A stretch of 64,000 bases of DNA from Malaya genurostris (Eukaryota; Arthropoda; Insecta; Diptera; Culicidae). Below the pieces are notes generated by a model. It saw nothing but the letters and a program-made list of their open reading frames with translations, was not told the origin of the DNA and did not search any database. A program made the position numbers and the translations under genes. Shown one piece after another: positions 23,418 through 35,715 of the stretch (positions are counted from its first letter, which is position 1; every line of letters begins with the position of its first letter). Location of the stretch: the NCBI RefSeq assembly GCF_030247185.1, contig NC_080572.1:152752365-152816364 (forward strand), in the 5' to 3' direction.

Positions 23418-23940
23418 GATGGCGAATGACGAGCGTAGTATGAAGCGGTTGCGAATACTGGCACTGCCTCGGTATTGATGAAGGATGCTAAGTCTGATGG
23501 TACAGCCGAAATAACCTTGGAAGTTGTTATGCAAATGTTGATCAAACGTTTCGACGAAACGAATTCTAAAATTGATTCTTTGAAAATGGACTTGAACGCG
23601 AAATTTGATGATATAAAGCAGGATCTCCAAAGTCGAATTAACGCAGTCAAGTGTGACATTGATGATATTAAGGTAAAATGCTCGTCTGATCTAAATTCGT
23701 TTAGAACGGACGTTCAAACAGTCAAATCTCTTATTCACACTAGTACCGAGGATATTCATCGGCTTGAAAACAGATAGGATTTGATCGTTACTGGTGTACC
23801 GTACCTTGTCAATGAACATCTTCGTGATCATCTGACAAATATTACAAAAGTTATTTGTTTCGATACTGAAAAACTTAGTAATACAGAGATTGGCAGCTGT
23901 ACCAACAAAACTTGGCATTGTATACGTGAAGAAAGTACCT
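23418..23940 (+). pseudogene. CR1-group LINE ORF1 with coiled coil
   Basis: The largest frame (23475-23777, 100 codons) has a long heptad pattern (DETNSKIDSLKMDLNAKFDDI...) and ends in HRLENR before a stop. In the same phase after the stop, LIVTGVPY-like sequence follows, the usual start of the RRM-like domain after the coiled coil in such ORF1 proteins. The protein would trimerise and bind RNA. The stop at 23776-23778 and later breaks inactivate it. Confidence 0.65.
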
Positions 23941-24109
23941 GAGGGACCATCGATGGCTATTCTATCTGTTGAGTAATTTGAACAAATCTAAATCAACTTC
24001 ATTCGTGCACTTTAGTTGTATTGATGGTATTATTTTATAATTCGCTTGATTTTTGTAATGATTGATAATGAGTGTATAAATAGTTCTTATAGTTTAATAT
24101 TTGTCACGC

Positions 24110-24441
24110 TAATGTTCAAAGTCTCTGTGCCCGAAGATTTAGTAAATTTGACGAGATTAAAAACATGTTAGAAATATCGAAAGTTACTGTTGCATGTTTG
24201 ACGGAATCATGGTTGAAAGAGAGTGTACCGAACAATGTAGTAAGGATTCCTGGTTATAAAATGTTACGAAATGATCGTTTGTACAGACGACGAGAAGGAA
24301 TAATCATGTAAATCAAAGAAGAAATCCAGTTTGAACAGGTTTTTGCGTCTGTTGTCGAGTTATCTGACAGAGTGTCTTGCAATCAGAATTGTCAGAACTT
24401 CTTAATTCGTACGAGCATATTTTCCTAGTTGGGGATCTTAA
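24110..24441 (+). pseudogene. LINE apurinic-type endonuclease, N-terminal part
   Basis: The phase reading FSKFDEIKNMLEISKVTVACLTESWL matches the first half of an APE-type endonuclease, with the catalytic E in LTESWL. It continues to a GLY/RRREG-type loop, then meets a stop near 24310 and a shifted tail with VGDLNN. The mariner starts at 24444. Confidence 0.65.
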
Positions 24442-24443
24442 TA

Positions 24444-25737
24444 ACACATGGATAAATAAGTCCCGAGACTAACAATAGAAACAACATATTTTTTGCAAAA
24501 ATTTTTTTTATTCATCAACATAATCATCTTTTAGGGTGATACAATGGTTCCAACGTTTTTCCAATTTTTCAATACCATGTTTATAAAAAAAATTTATCTT
24601 TCGCTTCAAAATAAGCTTCAGTTTCAGCGATGACCCCCTCGTTGGAGCCAAATATTTTTCCCTGGAGCATTTTTTAAGATCAGCAAAGAGCCAGTAGTCA
24701 CTGGGGGCTAAATCTGGCGAGTATGGGGGGTGGGGAAGCAGATCAAAGCCCAATTCATTCAATTTCGCCATTGTTTTCACCGACTTGTGGCAGGGTGCAT
24801 TGTCTTGATGAAAAACGGATGTTTTTTCTCTGCATGTGCGGTCGTTTTTTTGCCATTTCCTCCTTCAAACGCACCAGTAAGTCAATATAATAATCACTGT
24901 TGATCGATTTACCTTTTTCGAGGTAGTCAATGAAAATCACGCCATGTGTATCCCAAAAAATTGACGCCATGACTTTGCTTGCTGACTGCTGCGTTTTCGG
25001 ACGCTTCGGACGGCTTTCGCCAGCTGTGCGCCACGCAGATGACTGCCGCTTCGACTCTGGAGTTTAGTGATGTATCCATGTTTCGTCCATGGTCACGTAA
25101 CGACGCAAGAAATCTTTTTTGTTGCAAGTAAATAGCGATAAACTGCTTTCTGAATCATCGACTCGTTGCTGTTTTTGTTCCATCGAAAGCAATCGCGGCA
25201 CCCACTTGGAAAAAACCTTTTTCATGCTAAATTTTTCATGAAGGATAGTAAATAAACTTCCATATGATATCTGTGTCATCTCAGCAATCTCACGGAGCTT
25301 CACTTTACGATCTTTCATTATAATTTTTGTCACTTCGCTCACATTTTCTGGTGTAACGGCTTCCACAGGTCTACCCGAGCGTTCCGCGTCATTTGTGTCG
25401 GGACGACCACGTTTGAACTCGGCGAACCACCGACAAATCGTTGCTTTTGATGGACAAGAGTCCGGATAACATTTTTCAATCCATTGTTTTGCTTGCACGG
25501 TGTTTTTACCCATTAAAAAACAATGTTTTATCAAAACACGAAACTCGGTTTTTTCCATTTTTTAAACAAACTACAAAACGACTTTACTCCAACCTCGATA
25601 ACTCAGCTGTTTCTGGTCGGATCGACTTAAAATTTTGACCCGTTTCAAGCAAAGGTTAGTACTCTAAAAAGACGTGGTTACTGGTTTACTACGAGCGCCA
25701 TCTCTGCTTTAATCTCGGGACTTATTGATCCATGTGT
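24444..25737 (-). mobile_element. mariner transposon, full length with TIRs
   Basis: The ends begin ACACATGGAT(A/C)AATAAG and form 28-bp inverted repeats with two or so mismatches. They are bounded by TA at 24442-24443 and 25738-25739, the Tc1/mariner target. The length of 1294 bp is standard for mariner. The transposase is on the minus strand. Confidence 0.93.
24508..25558 (-). pseudogene. mariner transposase, frameshifted
   Basis: Starting at 25558, about 164 residues are intact. They include the first helix-turn-helix (about residues 15-50), the GRP hinge (ERSGRP), the second helix-turn-helix (about 70-110) and the first catalytic Asp in MDETWIHH. A frameshift near 25070 leads to the middle segment. 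A second shift near 24800 leads to the segment with the second Asp (HQDNAP) and the third Asp (SPDLAPSD), 34 residues apart, giving a DD34D triad typical of mariner. All key residues are present, but two frameshifts prevent a full-length product. In intact elements it cuts and rejoins TIR ends. Confidence 0.9.
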
Positions 25738-25739
25738 TA

Positions 25740-26059
25740 CGGACTTCATGTGCGATGGAAAAAAACGAGACAATTTGCTGGCAGTTTTCGACACCTTCTC
25801 AGTGCAGGTGATAGGAGTGGAACCCATTTATTTCCATACTGGCGGATGTTCACAACTGTTAGTGACTAATGAACCTGATCGGGTACGTGTTTTCAATCAA
25901 GTGAGCGTACTGGGTCTATCTAAACACGATCTGATTTTTGCATCGCTGGATTTCGACACTCATCGACAAATTCAGAAGTCTTATAGAGATTACTTCAACT
26001 TTGATGCAGAGTCCTTGCGCATCGCCATAGAACAGATTCCTTGGGCACAGTTCTATACT
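25740..26059 (+). pseudogene. LINE endonuclease, C-terminal part
   Basis: A 111-codon frame from 25748 continues the CR1-group endonuclease after the mariner. SKHDLIFASLDF corresponds to the conserved SDH-type motif near the end of APE endonucleases. It is cut at about 26059 by the RTE insertion and resumes at 28778. Confidence 0.65.
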
Positions 26060-26073
26060 CTCTACTCTCTCTT

Positions 26074-28560
26074 TCAGTCGTAGACCACGCAGGTCTCTGC
26101 TGTATACTGGAGACGTCTCCATTCAACTCGGTTCATGGCTGTTCGCGCGTAGCTGCGAAGGGTCCGCAGGTCGTCCTCAATTTGATCAATCCATCTTGCA
26201 CGCGGCGCGCCTCTTCTTCTTATACCGGCCGGATCATTATCGATAATCATTTTAATCGGGTTGTTCTCCAACATTCTAACAACATGCCCGGCCCACCGTA
26301 ACCGCTCGACCTTGGCCGTTTTGACGAGGGTTGGTCCTCCCAGCAACCGGTGCAGTTCATGGTTCATTCGCCTTCTCCACGTACCGTCTTCCATCCGCAC
26401 TCCGCCGAGGATGGTTCGCAACACCTTTCATTCAAAAACACCTAGTGCGCGTTGATCCTCCGCAAGCATTGTCCAGGACTCATGCCCGTAGAGGATTACC
26501 GGTCTAATCAGCGTTTTGTAGATAATTAACTTCGCACAATGGCGAATTTTGCTCGATCGAAGCGTCATGCACAGTCCAAAGTTAGCACGATTTCCTGACA
26601 ATATGCGTCTTTGAATTTCTCTGCTGGTGTCATTATCGGCAGTCGACCATTTCGATTTCATCACCACCAATCAGAACTCGTAATGGGCGGCTGACGTTAT
26701 CTTCACTCGAGCCCCTGCCTTTCATGTACATTGTCTTTGACACATTGATGTCTAGCCCGATCCGCTTGGCGTCAGCTTTTAGTCCGATGTACGTATCTTC
26801 CATCTTCTCAAATTTGCGTGCTATAATATCAATATCATCAGCGAAACCAAGTAGCTGGACGGACTTTCTGAAAATCGTGCCACTCGTGTCTATCCTCGCT
26901 CTTCTTATCACACTCTCCAAAGCAACGTTGAATATCAGACATGAAAGGCCATCACCTTGCCGTAGCCCTCTGCGAGTTTCGAAGGGACTCGAGTTTATCC
27001 CTGATACTCGAACAACGCACATCACTCGATCCATCTTAGCCTTGACCAATCGTATCAATTTGTCCGGGAATCCGTAGTCGTACATGACTTTCCATAGCTG
27101 ATCTTGATCGATTGTGTCGTAGGCTGATTTGAAATCGATGAATAAGTGATGTGTGGGCACATTGTATTCGCGGCACTTTTGCAACACCTGGCGGATGGCG
27201 AACACTTGGTCCGTGGTAGCGCGTTCGCCCATTAATCCTGCCTGATATTGTCCCACGAATTCGTTTGCAATCGGTGAAAGTCGACGGTATAAGATTTGGG
27301 AGAGTACCTTGTAGGCGGCGTTCAGCAGAGTTATCGCGCGGTAATTGCAGCAATCCAGTTTATCGCCCTTTTTGTAGATGGGACACATGATTCCTTCCAT
27401 CCATTCCTCCGGTAAAATCTCGTCCTCCCAGATCTTGGTAACGACCCAGTGCAGTGCTTTCACTAGTGCATTACCACCGTGTTTTAGTAGCTCGCTTGGT
27501 AGTTGGTCAACGCCAGCGGCCTTATTATTTTTCAACCGGCTTACCACCTCCTCCACTTCTTGGAGGTCTGGGACCGGCAGTATATCGTCCTCCGCACGCG
27601 TTCCAAAGTTCGTTACCGCGCCGCCACTTTCGTATTGCGCCACATCGGCATTGAGGTGCTCGTCGAAATACTGCCGCCACTTCTCGATCACCTCACAGTC
27701 GTTCGTGAGAAGATCCCCGTTGGTGTCCTTGCACATATCGGCCTGTGGCACATGGCCTCTGCGCGAACGGTTCACCTTCTCGTAGAACTTCCTTGTGTCA
27801 TTAGCACGGAACAGCTGTTCCATCGCTTCGCGATCTCGGTCTTCCTGTTGGCGCTTTTTTCTACGGGATACCGAGGATCCCCGTTGGTGTCCTTGCACAT
27901 ATCGGCCTGTGGCACATGGCCTCTGCGCGAACGGTTCACCTTCTCGTAGAACTTCCTTGTGTCATTAGCACGGAACAGCTGTTCCATCGCTTCGCGATCT
28001 CGATCTTCCTGTTGGCGCTTTTTTCTACGGGATACCGAGTTTAGTCTGTTCCGCGCCTGTCTGTATCGCTCCTCGTTTGCTCTCGTCCGGTGTTGCAGCT
28101 TGCTCGCCCAAGCTGCATTCGTCTCGGCCACCAACTGTTCACATTCGTCGTCGAATCAGTCGTTCCTTACGTTCGGAGCCGCCGTACCTAGTGTTGCTGA
28201 TGCAGTGCTACCTATGGCAGAATGGATGTCTCTCCTGCCATCTTCAAGAGTAGCTGCACCAAGCTGCTCTTCCGTTGGTAGTGCCACAGCCAACTGCTGC
28301 GCGTAATCTTGGACTACTCCAGCATCCCGGAGCCGCGCGATGTTAAACCGCGACGTTCGGTTTCGACGTTGGGTAGCCACCGTCGAAAGTTTTGAGCGCA
28401 TGCATACAGCAACCAAGTAGTGGTCCGAATCTATATTCGCACTGCGGTAGGTGCGAACATTGTTGATATCCGAGAAAAATTTTCCGTCGATCAAAACGTG
28501 GTCGATTTGGTTGCCGGTCTATTGGTCAGGTGATCTCCAGGTAGGTTTGTGGAGTACAGA
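26074..28560 (-). pseudogene. RTE ORF2: partial endonuclease, reverse transcriptase, C-terminal domain
   Basis: From the 5' side (right), 28560-28156 gives the end of the endonuclease (NQIDHVLID and SDHYLV motifs). About 28134-27730 is the linker. 27700-26633 is the reverse transcriptase: NNKAAGVDQLPSELLK, YRAITLL, a DFKSAYDT motif with the first catalytic Asp, RQGDGLS, and the active-site box FADDIDI. 26670-26428 and 26424-26074 give the tail, with YGHESW and the RLRWAGHVVRM / WIDQIEDDL motifs typical of the RTE clade. The protein nicks DNA and copies its RNA at the target. Stops or shifts near 26426, 26650, 27880 and 28150 break it. The catalytic RT residues are intact. Confidence 0.88.
27712..28039 (-). 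repeat. 164-bp tandem duplication inside the RTE ORF
   Basis: 27712-27875 and 27876-28039 are identical except for one base (CGGTC versus CGATC). The unit is not a multiple of three, so it shifts the reading frame. This looks like a late private duplication. Confidence 0.93.
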
Positions 28561-28777
28561 CGCTCCGACATCCTCTAAAGAGGACCCCCTTCCCTGTCAG
28601 CATACGACCAAGGTCCCACCGGGGTTGGTTACCCGATCTTTCCTATGGTTGCTCGTACCCCAGCCGGCACCGCGGGGAGGTAGGGATAGAAGTTACTGGT
28701 CAAGAGGCTAAGAACCACATTGGGGCCTGAATTGCGCATTGTCCAGTCGTTTACCAACCAAAACACAGTTCTATGCT

Positions 28778-29368
28778 ATGAGTGAAAAGGATCATATGGT
28801 CGAGTTCTTCACTAGACAAATTAATGATGTTCATGATTCCGTTATTCCTTTACGATTTGTTAAACAACGTAAACAACATAATACGTAATTTACTACTGAA
28901 ATCCATGCAAAAATAATGGAAAGAGACATAGCTTGGAAATTTGACACAGAGATTGGAAATTTGCTGCGGATGATCAGAAAGATAGATTAAGGATGATCTA
29001 CAAGGTAGCTTCGGAAGACAGAAGTGTGAGATCACATGTAACTTTGATCCTAACTTAGTAAACAACACCTTTGCATTTCACTTTACGCATTTTAGAGATG
29101 CTACAACATCGAGTGATTTACGACCCAACGAATGTCTAAATGTCTTTTCGTTCCGAGAAGTTCAGCAGTATGAGGTTATAAATGCCGTTTTTTGATATTA
29201 AATCGAATGCTGTTGGGTCTGATCATGGAAATTTCAAAAAATAATTACTCCTCTCATCATTTCTCACATATCGTCCATCTTTAATAGAATTATTGTGTTC
29301 CAAATGCCAGGAAATCGGCTAATGTAGTACCAGTAAACAATAAAAAGCATTTAAACACGATCGTCAAC
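28778..29368 (+). pseudogene. CR1-group LINE linker between endonuclease and RT
   Basis: The plus strand resumes the LINE after the RTE insertion, with a MSEKDHMVEFFTRQINDVHD-like reading and decayed sequence on to the RT start. Multiple stops are present. Confidence 0.5.
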
Positions 29369-30451
29369 TTGAGACCGATAAGTATTGTATGTGGACTTTC
29401 TAAAGTTTTTGAGAAACTACTGAAATCGCAAATTGTTTCTCATTTAAATCGTAATCGTCTGCTCTCTGATAAGCAGGCTGGATTTCGTCAAGGTCTAAGT
29501 GTGAAAACTGCTCTGCTCAAAGTCTATGATGATATTGCTGTTGCTGTTGATAAAAAAAGTCAAGTATTGCTTCTGCTGTTGAACTTCTCTAAAGCCTTCG
29601 ATACAATTTCACATCTACGTTTATGCGGCAAACTTCGTTATCTCTTTGGTTTCAATCAACAGGCAGTTACATTGATAAAATCATATTTATCCGGGAGAAC
29701 GCAGTTTGTGTGTTGCCACGGTTCTACATCAGAAAGGGTGTCGGTTGTTTCTGGTGTCCCGCAAGGATCTGTGCTTGGACTCATTCTTTTTTCAATGTAT
29801 ATCAACGATCTTCCTGACGTTTTGAAAAACTGCGGTGTCCAGATGTTTGCTGATGATGTTCATTTGATATGTTCAAAACCTGGTATGACGCATGCGGAGC
29901 TTGTGGCGTTGTTAATGGAAAATATACATGCAGTGGTGCGATGTGCTAAAAATAACTCGTTATGCATTAACTTTTCTAAAACTAAGCTTGTGCCGTTCGG
30001 AGTACATCGTCGAGACACCTCATTATCCGAAGTGGTTATCGACCAAAATATTATTGAGGTCACGGATAATGCTAACAACCTTGGGCTCATTTTTCAAGCA
30101 AACCTTCTATGGGACAGAGCTGTTGCAACTCAGTGTGATAAAGTTTATGCTTGCCTTCGAACTTCGAGATCAACAACATTCGCTTTGCCTCAACACATCA
30201 AATTGAATCTGTTCAAGAGCCTCATCTTACCGCATTTCATCTTCGGAGACGTTCTTCACATAAATATGAGCGCAGCTATGATTTTTAAACTGGAAGTTGC
30301 TCTTAACGACTGTGTTCGTTTTGTGTATAATTTAAATTACCGCGCATCGATACGCCACTTGCAGAAAAACTTAATTGGATGTCCTTTTGCTCAGTTCTAT
30401 CCCATGCGTTTTCGAAGATTTTCACAGTCAACATCAGCGATTATATGCTGA
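29369..30451 (+). pseudogene. CR1-group LINE reverse transcriptase domain, 360-codon frame
   Basis: A long open frame covers the RT domain in order: RPISIVCGLSKVFEKLL (RT motif 1), LSDKQAGFRQGLS (2), a FSKAFDTI box with the first Asp, SGVPQGSVLGLILFSMYINDLP (motif 4), the active-site MFADDVHL, then the thumb. The enzyme primes reverse transcription at a nicked target. The N-terminal endonuclease is broken, so this frame alone cannot mobilise. It ends where an L1-like fragment begins (about 30445). Clade placement as CR1/L2-group is from motif style only. Confidence 0.85.
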
Positions 30452-32023
30452 GCTACGGTTAGCGTACGACGGATACTTTCGAAACCCTGGAATGTTACCC
30501 TCCATCAACCGTTTGAAAGGCGAAATGTTGGAGCTTCAAAGAAATTTCTCACACACGTTAATGAGAATCAATGAAACGTACGTAGCAGGGGAACCGATAT
30601 CGGTTTTTCAACTGGGAGAGAGGCGAAGGAAAAAAAACTAACATCACGCAACTACAGACTGAGGGGGGAGAAATCGTCGAGGATCCACGTGCCATCGAGT
30701 CGCACATAACAGACTATTTCTCGAGTCTCTACGGCGAAGAAACAAATGACGAGAGCTTAAATGACTTTATCTCAGAGAGAGTCATTCCATCGAACGATCC
30801 ACTGAACGAGGCATGCGCGAACGAGATTACTACAGCAGAAATTCTATTCGAAATACGTACTAGTGCACGCAGAAAATATCCCGGCAGCGATGGCATCCCG
30901 ACAGAGTTCTACCAACGCATGTTCGACGTCGCCCACCGAGAGTTAAATTGTTGCTGAACGAAGCGCTCACTGGAAATCTACCCGCTACCTTCGTAGAGGG
31001 CATCCTCGTTTTGGTCAAAAAGAGGAGGAGACAACACAGTCCGATCGTATCGCCCGATCTCGCTCCTTAACAGCGATTACAAATTGTTCTCTCGCATTCT
31101 GAAAGCCCGTCTAGATCAAGTGATGAAGGCTCACCGCATTCTGAGTGACGTACAGAAATGTTCGAATTCTGATCGAAACATCCTCCAAGCCACTCTTGCT
31201 CTGAAAGACCGAATTGCTGATTTACGCCACCGTCGTCGTGCCGGTAAACTCATCAAATCAGAACAACGTGGATACAAACAACGGCTGCCGTGAAAATCCT
31301 GGGTGTCGTGTTCGTTAATTCTATACGGACGATGACGAAAATAAACTGGGATGCGATTACAGGAAAATTCGCTCAACTTATGTGGCTGCACTCTCCGCGG
31401 CAGCTGACACTTCTTCAAAAAGTTATCCCGCTGAATACATTCGGAACCTCAAGGATATGGTACATGTCATCGATACTACCACCACTTGCAGTACACACGG
31501 CCAAAATTACATCAACGATGGGAACCTTTCTATGAAGAGGAATGATAGCCCGCGTCCCAGTTGACCCGCAACAGAGAGGAAGATGGACTGAAACTGCAAC
31601 TACCAGCGCTGAAGTACAAATCGCTAGCAGGCATCTTCGTGAGATCGACTCCCTACCCTACTACACATCCTTAATTCGTCACGAAAATCCCCGCCCAATA
31701 ATTCCAGCAGATCTTCCTGACCTCAAACAAATCCTTTCAAATATATCCCAAATTCCCCACCTACTTCAACAAAACCCGTCCGCCGATCTAATACAACGAC
31801 ATTTTGTGAAGTAAGCCGATCTGCCAAGGGTGGAACGGCATAATCCAACAAACGACTGGCCACGCAAGTGGCGAAACATAACTCTGAAACAGCTCTCCTC
31901 ATCGCAACGATCGGAACAGAGGTTAACAGGTATAACAAACGGATGGAGACGCCTATCGTTCAAATATCTTGTCAGACCTACTATCAGAGGCTTGGACAAA
32001 AGAAAAAAAAATAAAAAATTTTA
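30445..32023 (+). pseudogene. L1-like LINE fragment, 5'-truncated and internally deleted
   Basis: Overlapping frames give an L1-style ORF2. They show the pre-RT region (30445-30640), an SARRKYPGSDGIPTEFYQRMF-type RT start (30850-30930), VEGILVLVKK and a degraded motif (to 31090), then FSRILKARLDQVM (31084-31130). A jump over most of the RT palm near 31245-31290 is followed by the post-RT domain (KILGVVFVN...MWLHSPRQLTLLQKVIP) to the stop at 31814. An A-rich tail (about 32002-32023) marks the 3' end. The catalytic FADD box is absent, so the copy is dead. Confidence 0.75.
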
Positions 32024-32242
32024 ATATATTTATAAAGTAAATTTGCTTCGTAAATGGAAAAAACGGTAGAATAGATGTAGCTGAAACAATGTTTCACATT
32101 GATTGGTAAATAATGAATGCTGACCTAATTTGAGATTTGACAATAAACACAAATATTTTACAAAAAAAGCTTTGCAAACAAACCGACACATCCGCCCGCA
32201 GTGCCAAATGATGCCAGACTGAATCAATACATCTTAAGAGGC

Positions 32243-33038
32243 TTTTTGTCGTGAATACGACTTACTTTACTATGGAGTGCCTTTTCAAAATTTACCCTCT
32301 GAGAGAGTGATAAGTTTTTGATCGTGAATATCTCTTGTTGTATCTAACGAATCAACATAATTTTTGCTACATGCCATCGGAAATATGATTACAATTTTAT
32401 GATAAAATTTTCAGTTGTGTGACATAATCTCAAATAGTTCAAATTAAACTTTTCTGAAATGTTTGGTATAAACGAGTATCAAAGAGGATAATTCATATGG
32501 CGCGTTTGCCTTTCTCGTATTTTGAAAGCTCATAGCTCAGTGATCTGTGGAAGGATTTATATAATCTAACTACCAATAGAATCGAAATTTTTCAACTTAA
32601 ACGTGTATAGCAAAAGCATTGAAGTATTTCAATAGTACACTATTTAAAAACCTATCTTATTTGACCCATGTCAACACCAGCCAATCAGAACGCGTTCTGA
32701 GGAAGAGAAGAAAATAGCTGCTGCTGTACAACAAATCGTTCAAGAAAAATGTTCCGAAAAGTGGTGAATATCGTAGTGAGTTCCTCAATTTGGTCCTTCT
32801 GAATACTAGAAACGAATCTCTACAGCATATTGATAGTTTCTTTCAATAAATTATGCAAATCCGAAATGAAATAATCGACATTAAAATTCTGTATGCGGCT
32901 ATTTTTATAGCCGTTAGGACCGCCCATTAGTGAAAAAGCTACAAACGAAATCACATAAAAGGAAATCTCTTAACAAAAATTGAATCAGTTTGGATTCTAT
33001 CGCCACTGCGAGCAGATGTGTTTTATGTCATCTGCACA
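32243..33038. repeat. family C cluster, outer left arm of a large inverted repeat
   Basis: It begins TTTTTGTCGTGAATACGACT and reads as the reverse complement of about 50694-51506 with few differences. It ends at the gypsy target site (CACA, 33035-33038) and resumes at 48297. No gene. The preceding 32024-32242 is family C sequence too. Confidence 0.88.
33035..33038. other. target-site duplication CACA (left)
   Basis: Matches 48293-48296. The uninterrupted sister sequence near 50690-50715 (reverse strand) has a single CACA at this place, confirming the empty site. Confidence 0.92.
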
Positions 33039-33387
33039 TGCAGCAGCCCTAATTTTTCCAAAGAAATCTTTATCTAGTACAGTCAGTAGACCAGTAGAGT
33101 AATAACTGATAACGATGATGACAGTGTATCGATATTCATCAACTATACAGAAGTAATTCTTACATTTACTTACATTGTAACTGCAGCAGCCCTAATTTTT
33201 TCATAAAAATCTTTATCTTAGCTAGTACAGGCAGTAGAACAGTTGAGTCATTGTAATGCCCACGGCTGGCTATTTCAACATCATCAGCATCAGCCAGAAG
33301 AAACCGATCGAATTAATTGATTATGTACATAAGCGATGCGATCGCAGTGAATTCACGTAGGTAGTTATAGGTGGTAGTTAGTCTACC

Positions 33388-33618
<231 letters not shown>

Positions 33619-33649
33619 TATAGTGTTTTGTTAGTTACATAGGTTGGAG

Positions 33650-33657
33650 TATAAAAG
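33650..33657 (+). promoter_or_regulatory. LTR core promoter TATA box
   Basis: TATAAAAG lies 34 bp after the TA tract. The same box is in the 3' LTR near 47974. The polyadenylation signal AATAAA follows at 33881-33886, giving a U3-R-U5 order typical of LTRs. Confidence 0.65.
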
Positions 33658-33970
33658 GGTCGGTTTTTGGTTTAAACAGGGCTTTTTTCTTAATTTTACT
33701 GTAGAGTAATGCTCCTTGGGCGACCGGGTAACACCGTAATCAAACTTGGACACCATTACTCAGGCCAAAAGCAGTAGTTAAGCAGAAACATTAAGTTGTT
33801 CATTAATTAGGAGTTAGGTCAGGCACGAAGTTATGTGCTGTAGGGAAGATAGGACAGTAAAGTGTAAAAGATATTAGAAGAATAAAAAAAAACGAGAGAA
33901 AAGGAAATTGTGCGATTTTATAAGTGTTTTAAAAAGAAATACCCCCTCTCGCCGCTCGGGCAACGCATTG

Positions 33971-33981
33971 TGGTGACAGTG
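33971..33981 (+). other. primer-binding site
   Basis: TGGTGACAGTG starts 3 bp after the 5' LTR. The TGG start pairs with a tRNA CCA end; the tRNA is not identified, though the form resembles mdg1/412-type sites. Confidence 0.7.
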
Positions 33982-35715
33982 AAAAAAAAAGAACATTTGA
34001 AAAAATATACGGAACGCTATTCGAGACGAGGTATTGTGCCGCGAGTGAATTTAAAATAAAGAAAATTATAATCAGGTGAGTCTGCATTTAAATTTTTTAA
34101 ATAAATAAACGCACGACAAGGCAAGTTTATGAACCCAGCAGTGTGTACATTGTCGGTACCAGTGATATCCGCGGTCATGTTAAAAATTTGAGTTTATATT
34201 TCTTCACTTCGGTCAGGTTTGCGAACGATAGAGTAGAAAAAAAATAGGATTTATTACGCGAGCAGACGGTTAGAACAAAAGCAGTCAGGTACATAATTGA
34301 CTGAGTGCATATGAAGTTCTGATCGTACTAATAATCAACGTCCGCCCGAGTATTTCGGTGCTAATGAAAGCACATAATATATATATTGATAAAACGAGCA
34401 AACGCAACAGATACAACCGCGTACACATATCGACAATAATATCATTGGGTAGCTTTTGCACTTAACGCGCGCGCGAATGAAATGAAATAAAAAAACAGAC
34501 ATATATCTGACTCTTATATTTGACAACCGCTTATGCTTCGGCAATGATTGTTGGTTCATATTTTTGCAACCAACTATAACATAAGAAAAATATCGGAACA
34601 AGTAGTTTTGCATTTTAAATTCAAAGTGTCTTAAATAGTACAAATAATCCTCAAATGAAACGGTAGAACGTTTTCTCGTACTAATTGAATATATTGAAAC
34701 CCATTCACGATGACGACATGTCATCCACGATTCAAAGTAACAACCTATGCACATATCCGGAATAGTGACAAAAAGCGCAAACAATGCATTTTAAACCACG
34801 CGCATAGCAGCGGTATGATGAATGATGATACATACAGTGTAAATAATAATAACAATAAAGGGTAATAACTTCGCGCGATCGACTTCGCGAACGATTGAAA
34901 CCTTACTAGCGCAGGTTAAATTCTCGTATGGTATGTGTTGTGTGTTGGCCATGGTCAAGATATTGCGGCCTACGATGATTTGTAGATGTTTGGAACATAT
35001 CAAATTTGCTATGACTAACAAGTATTTCGAGATTCCAATCAAAATATTAAACTAATATAGATTGCATGAGTTGTAGCAAAATAATAAATTACACTTACAT
35101 GTCAGTTTGGTATTTTATGCTGGTTAGAGTTGCACACGATGCTAACATTTGTGTGTATGGTATATCATACGGTGTAATAATTTCGTGAAAAAAAAGAAAG
35201 ATTTCTAACAGTGGTTTTGCGTTTCCCATAATTTTCAACACATAATATGATGGAACTGATGTTATCAGTTCATTCGATTCAAATTTTAAAACCCCTGTGT
35301 TATAATGGATGTGGTAATACTAAAAGAACAGCGCAAAAATTGCATTTCCGGGCGAAAGTTGCTCGTGCAGGGCTTCTTATATTGCGATGTGTTATACAAT
35401 GACCAGTAATTTAAAACTAGGTCAAGTTTGTTTACGATGATTGTTCTTTTTGTATGTCGATCATGACCACGGTCAAGATCGTAGTTTTTCACTGTTAAAG
35501 ATAGGTAGTCGACGGAAATCGTACTGGTGGGGGGTAGTGAAAACAAAACTATTAGAAGCGCACAGCGTGTTTGAAAAATTCCTGCATATGTTAAAAATGA
35601 TGCTCGTAAAAAACATACAACTGAGGTTTTACAAAAATACAAGAGTATAAAAATGAAATGAAGTGCTACTAGTTAAAAAGATAAAGCGGCATAGCGAATT
35701 AAAGTCACATTGACA
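33982..35715 (+). other. 1.7-kb untranslated leader of the gypsy element
   Basis: AT-rich sequence with no convincing plus-strand ORF. The minus-strand frames at 34335-34784 and 34791-35042 and 35286-35642 show no known domain and are probably chance. Confidence 0.5.

Larger units (their letters stand above)
26060..28763 (-). mobile_element. RTE-clade LINE (JAM1-like), inserted in the CR1-group LINE
   Basis: A minus-strand insertion flanked by 14-bp direct repeats, CACAGTTCTAT(A/G)CT, at 26046-26059 and 28764-28777. Its 3' end carries CT-rich short repeats (26060-26080), as RTE elements often end in simple repeats. The 5' part (28560-28763) is GC-rich and does not continue the endonuclease, so the copy is internally deleted or rearranged near the endonuclease. 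Confidence 0.85.
23400..30444 (+). mobile_element. CR1-group LINE, interrupted by mariner and RTE insertions
   Basis: Reading on the plus strand, pieces of one LINE follow in the correct order: ORF1 (23418-23940), endonuclease N-terminus (24110-24441), endonuclease C-terminus (25740-26059), linker (28778-29300) and reverse transcriptase (29369-30451). The mariner (24444-25737) and RTE (26060-28763) sit between pieces with clean target duplications. The LINE was therefore present first. Confidence 0.8.

Noticed and set aside
26724..28306. Plus-strand ORFs of 60-150 codons
   Set aside because: Shadows of the minus-strand RTE polymerase.
34335..35642. Minus-strand frames in the gypsy leader (149, 83, 118 codons)
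   Set aside because: No motif, biased composition, not near any signal; treated as chance.
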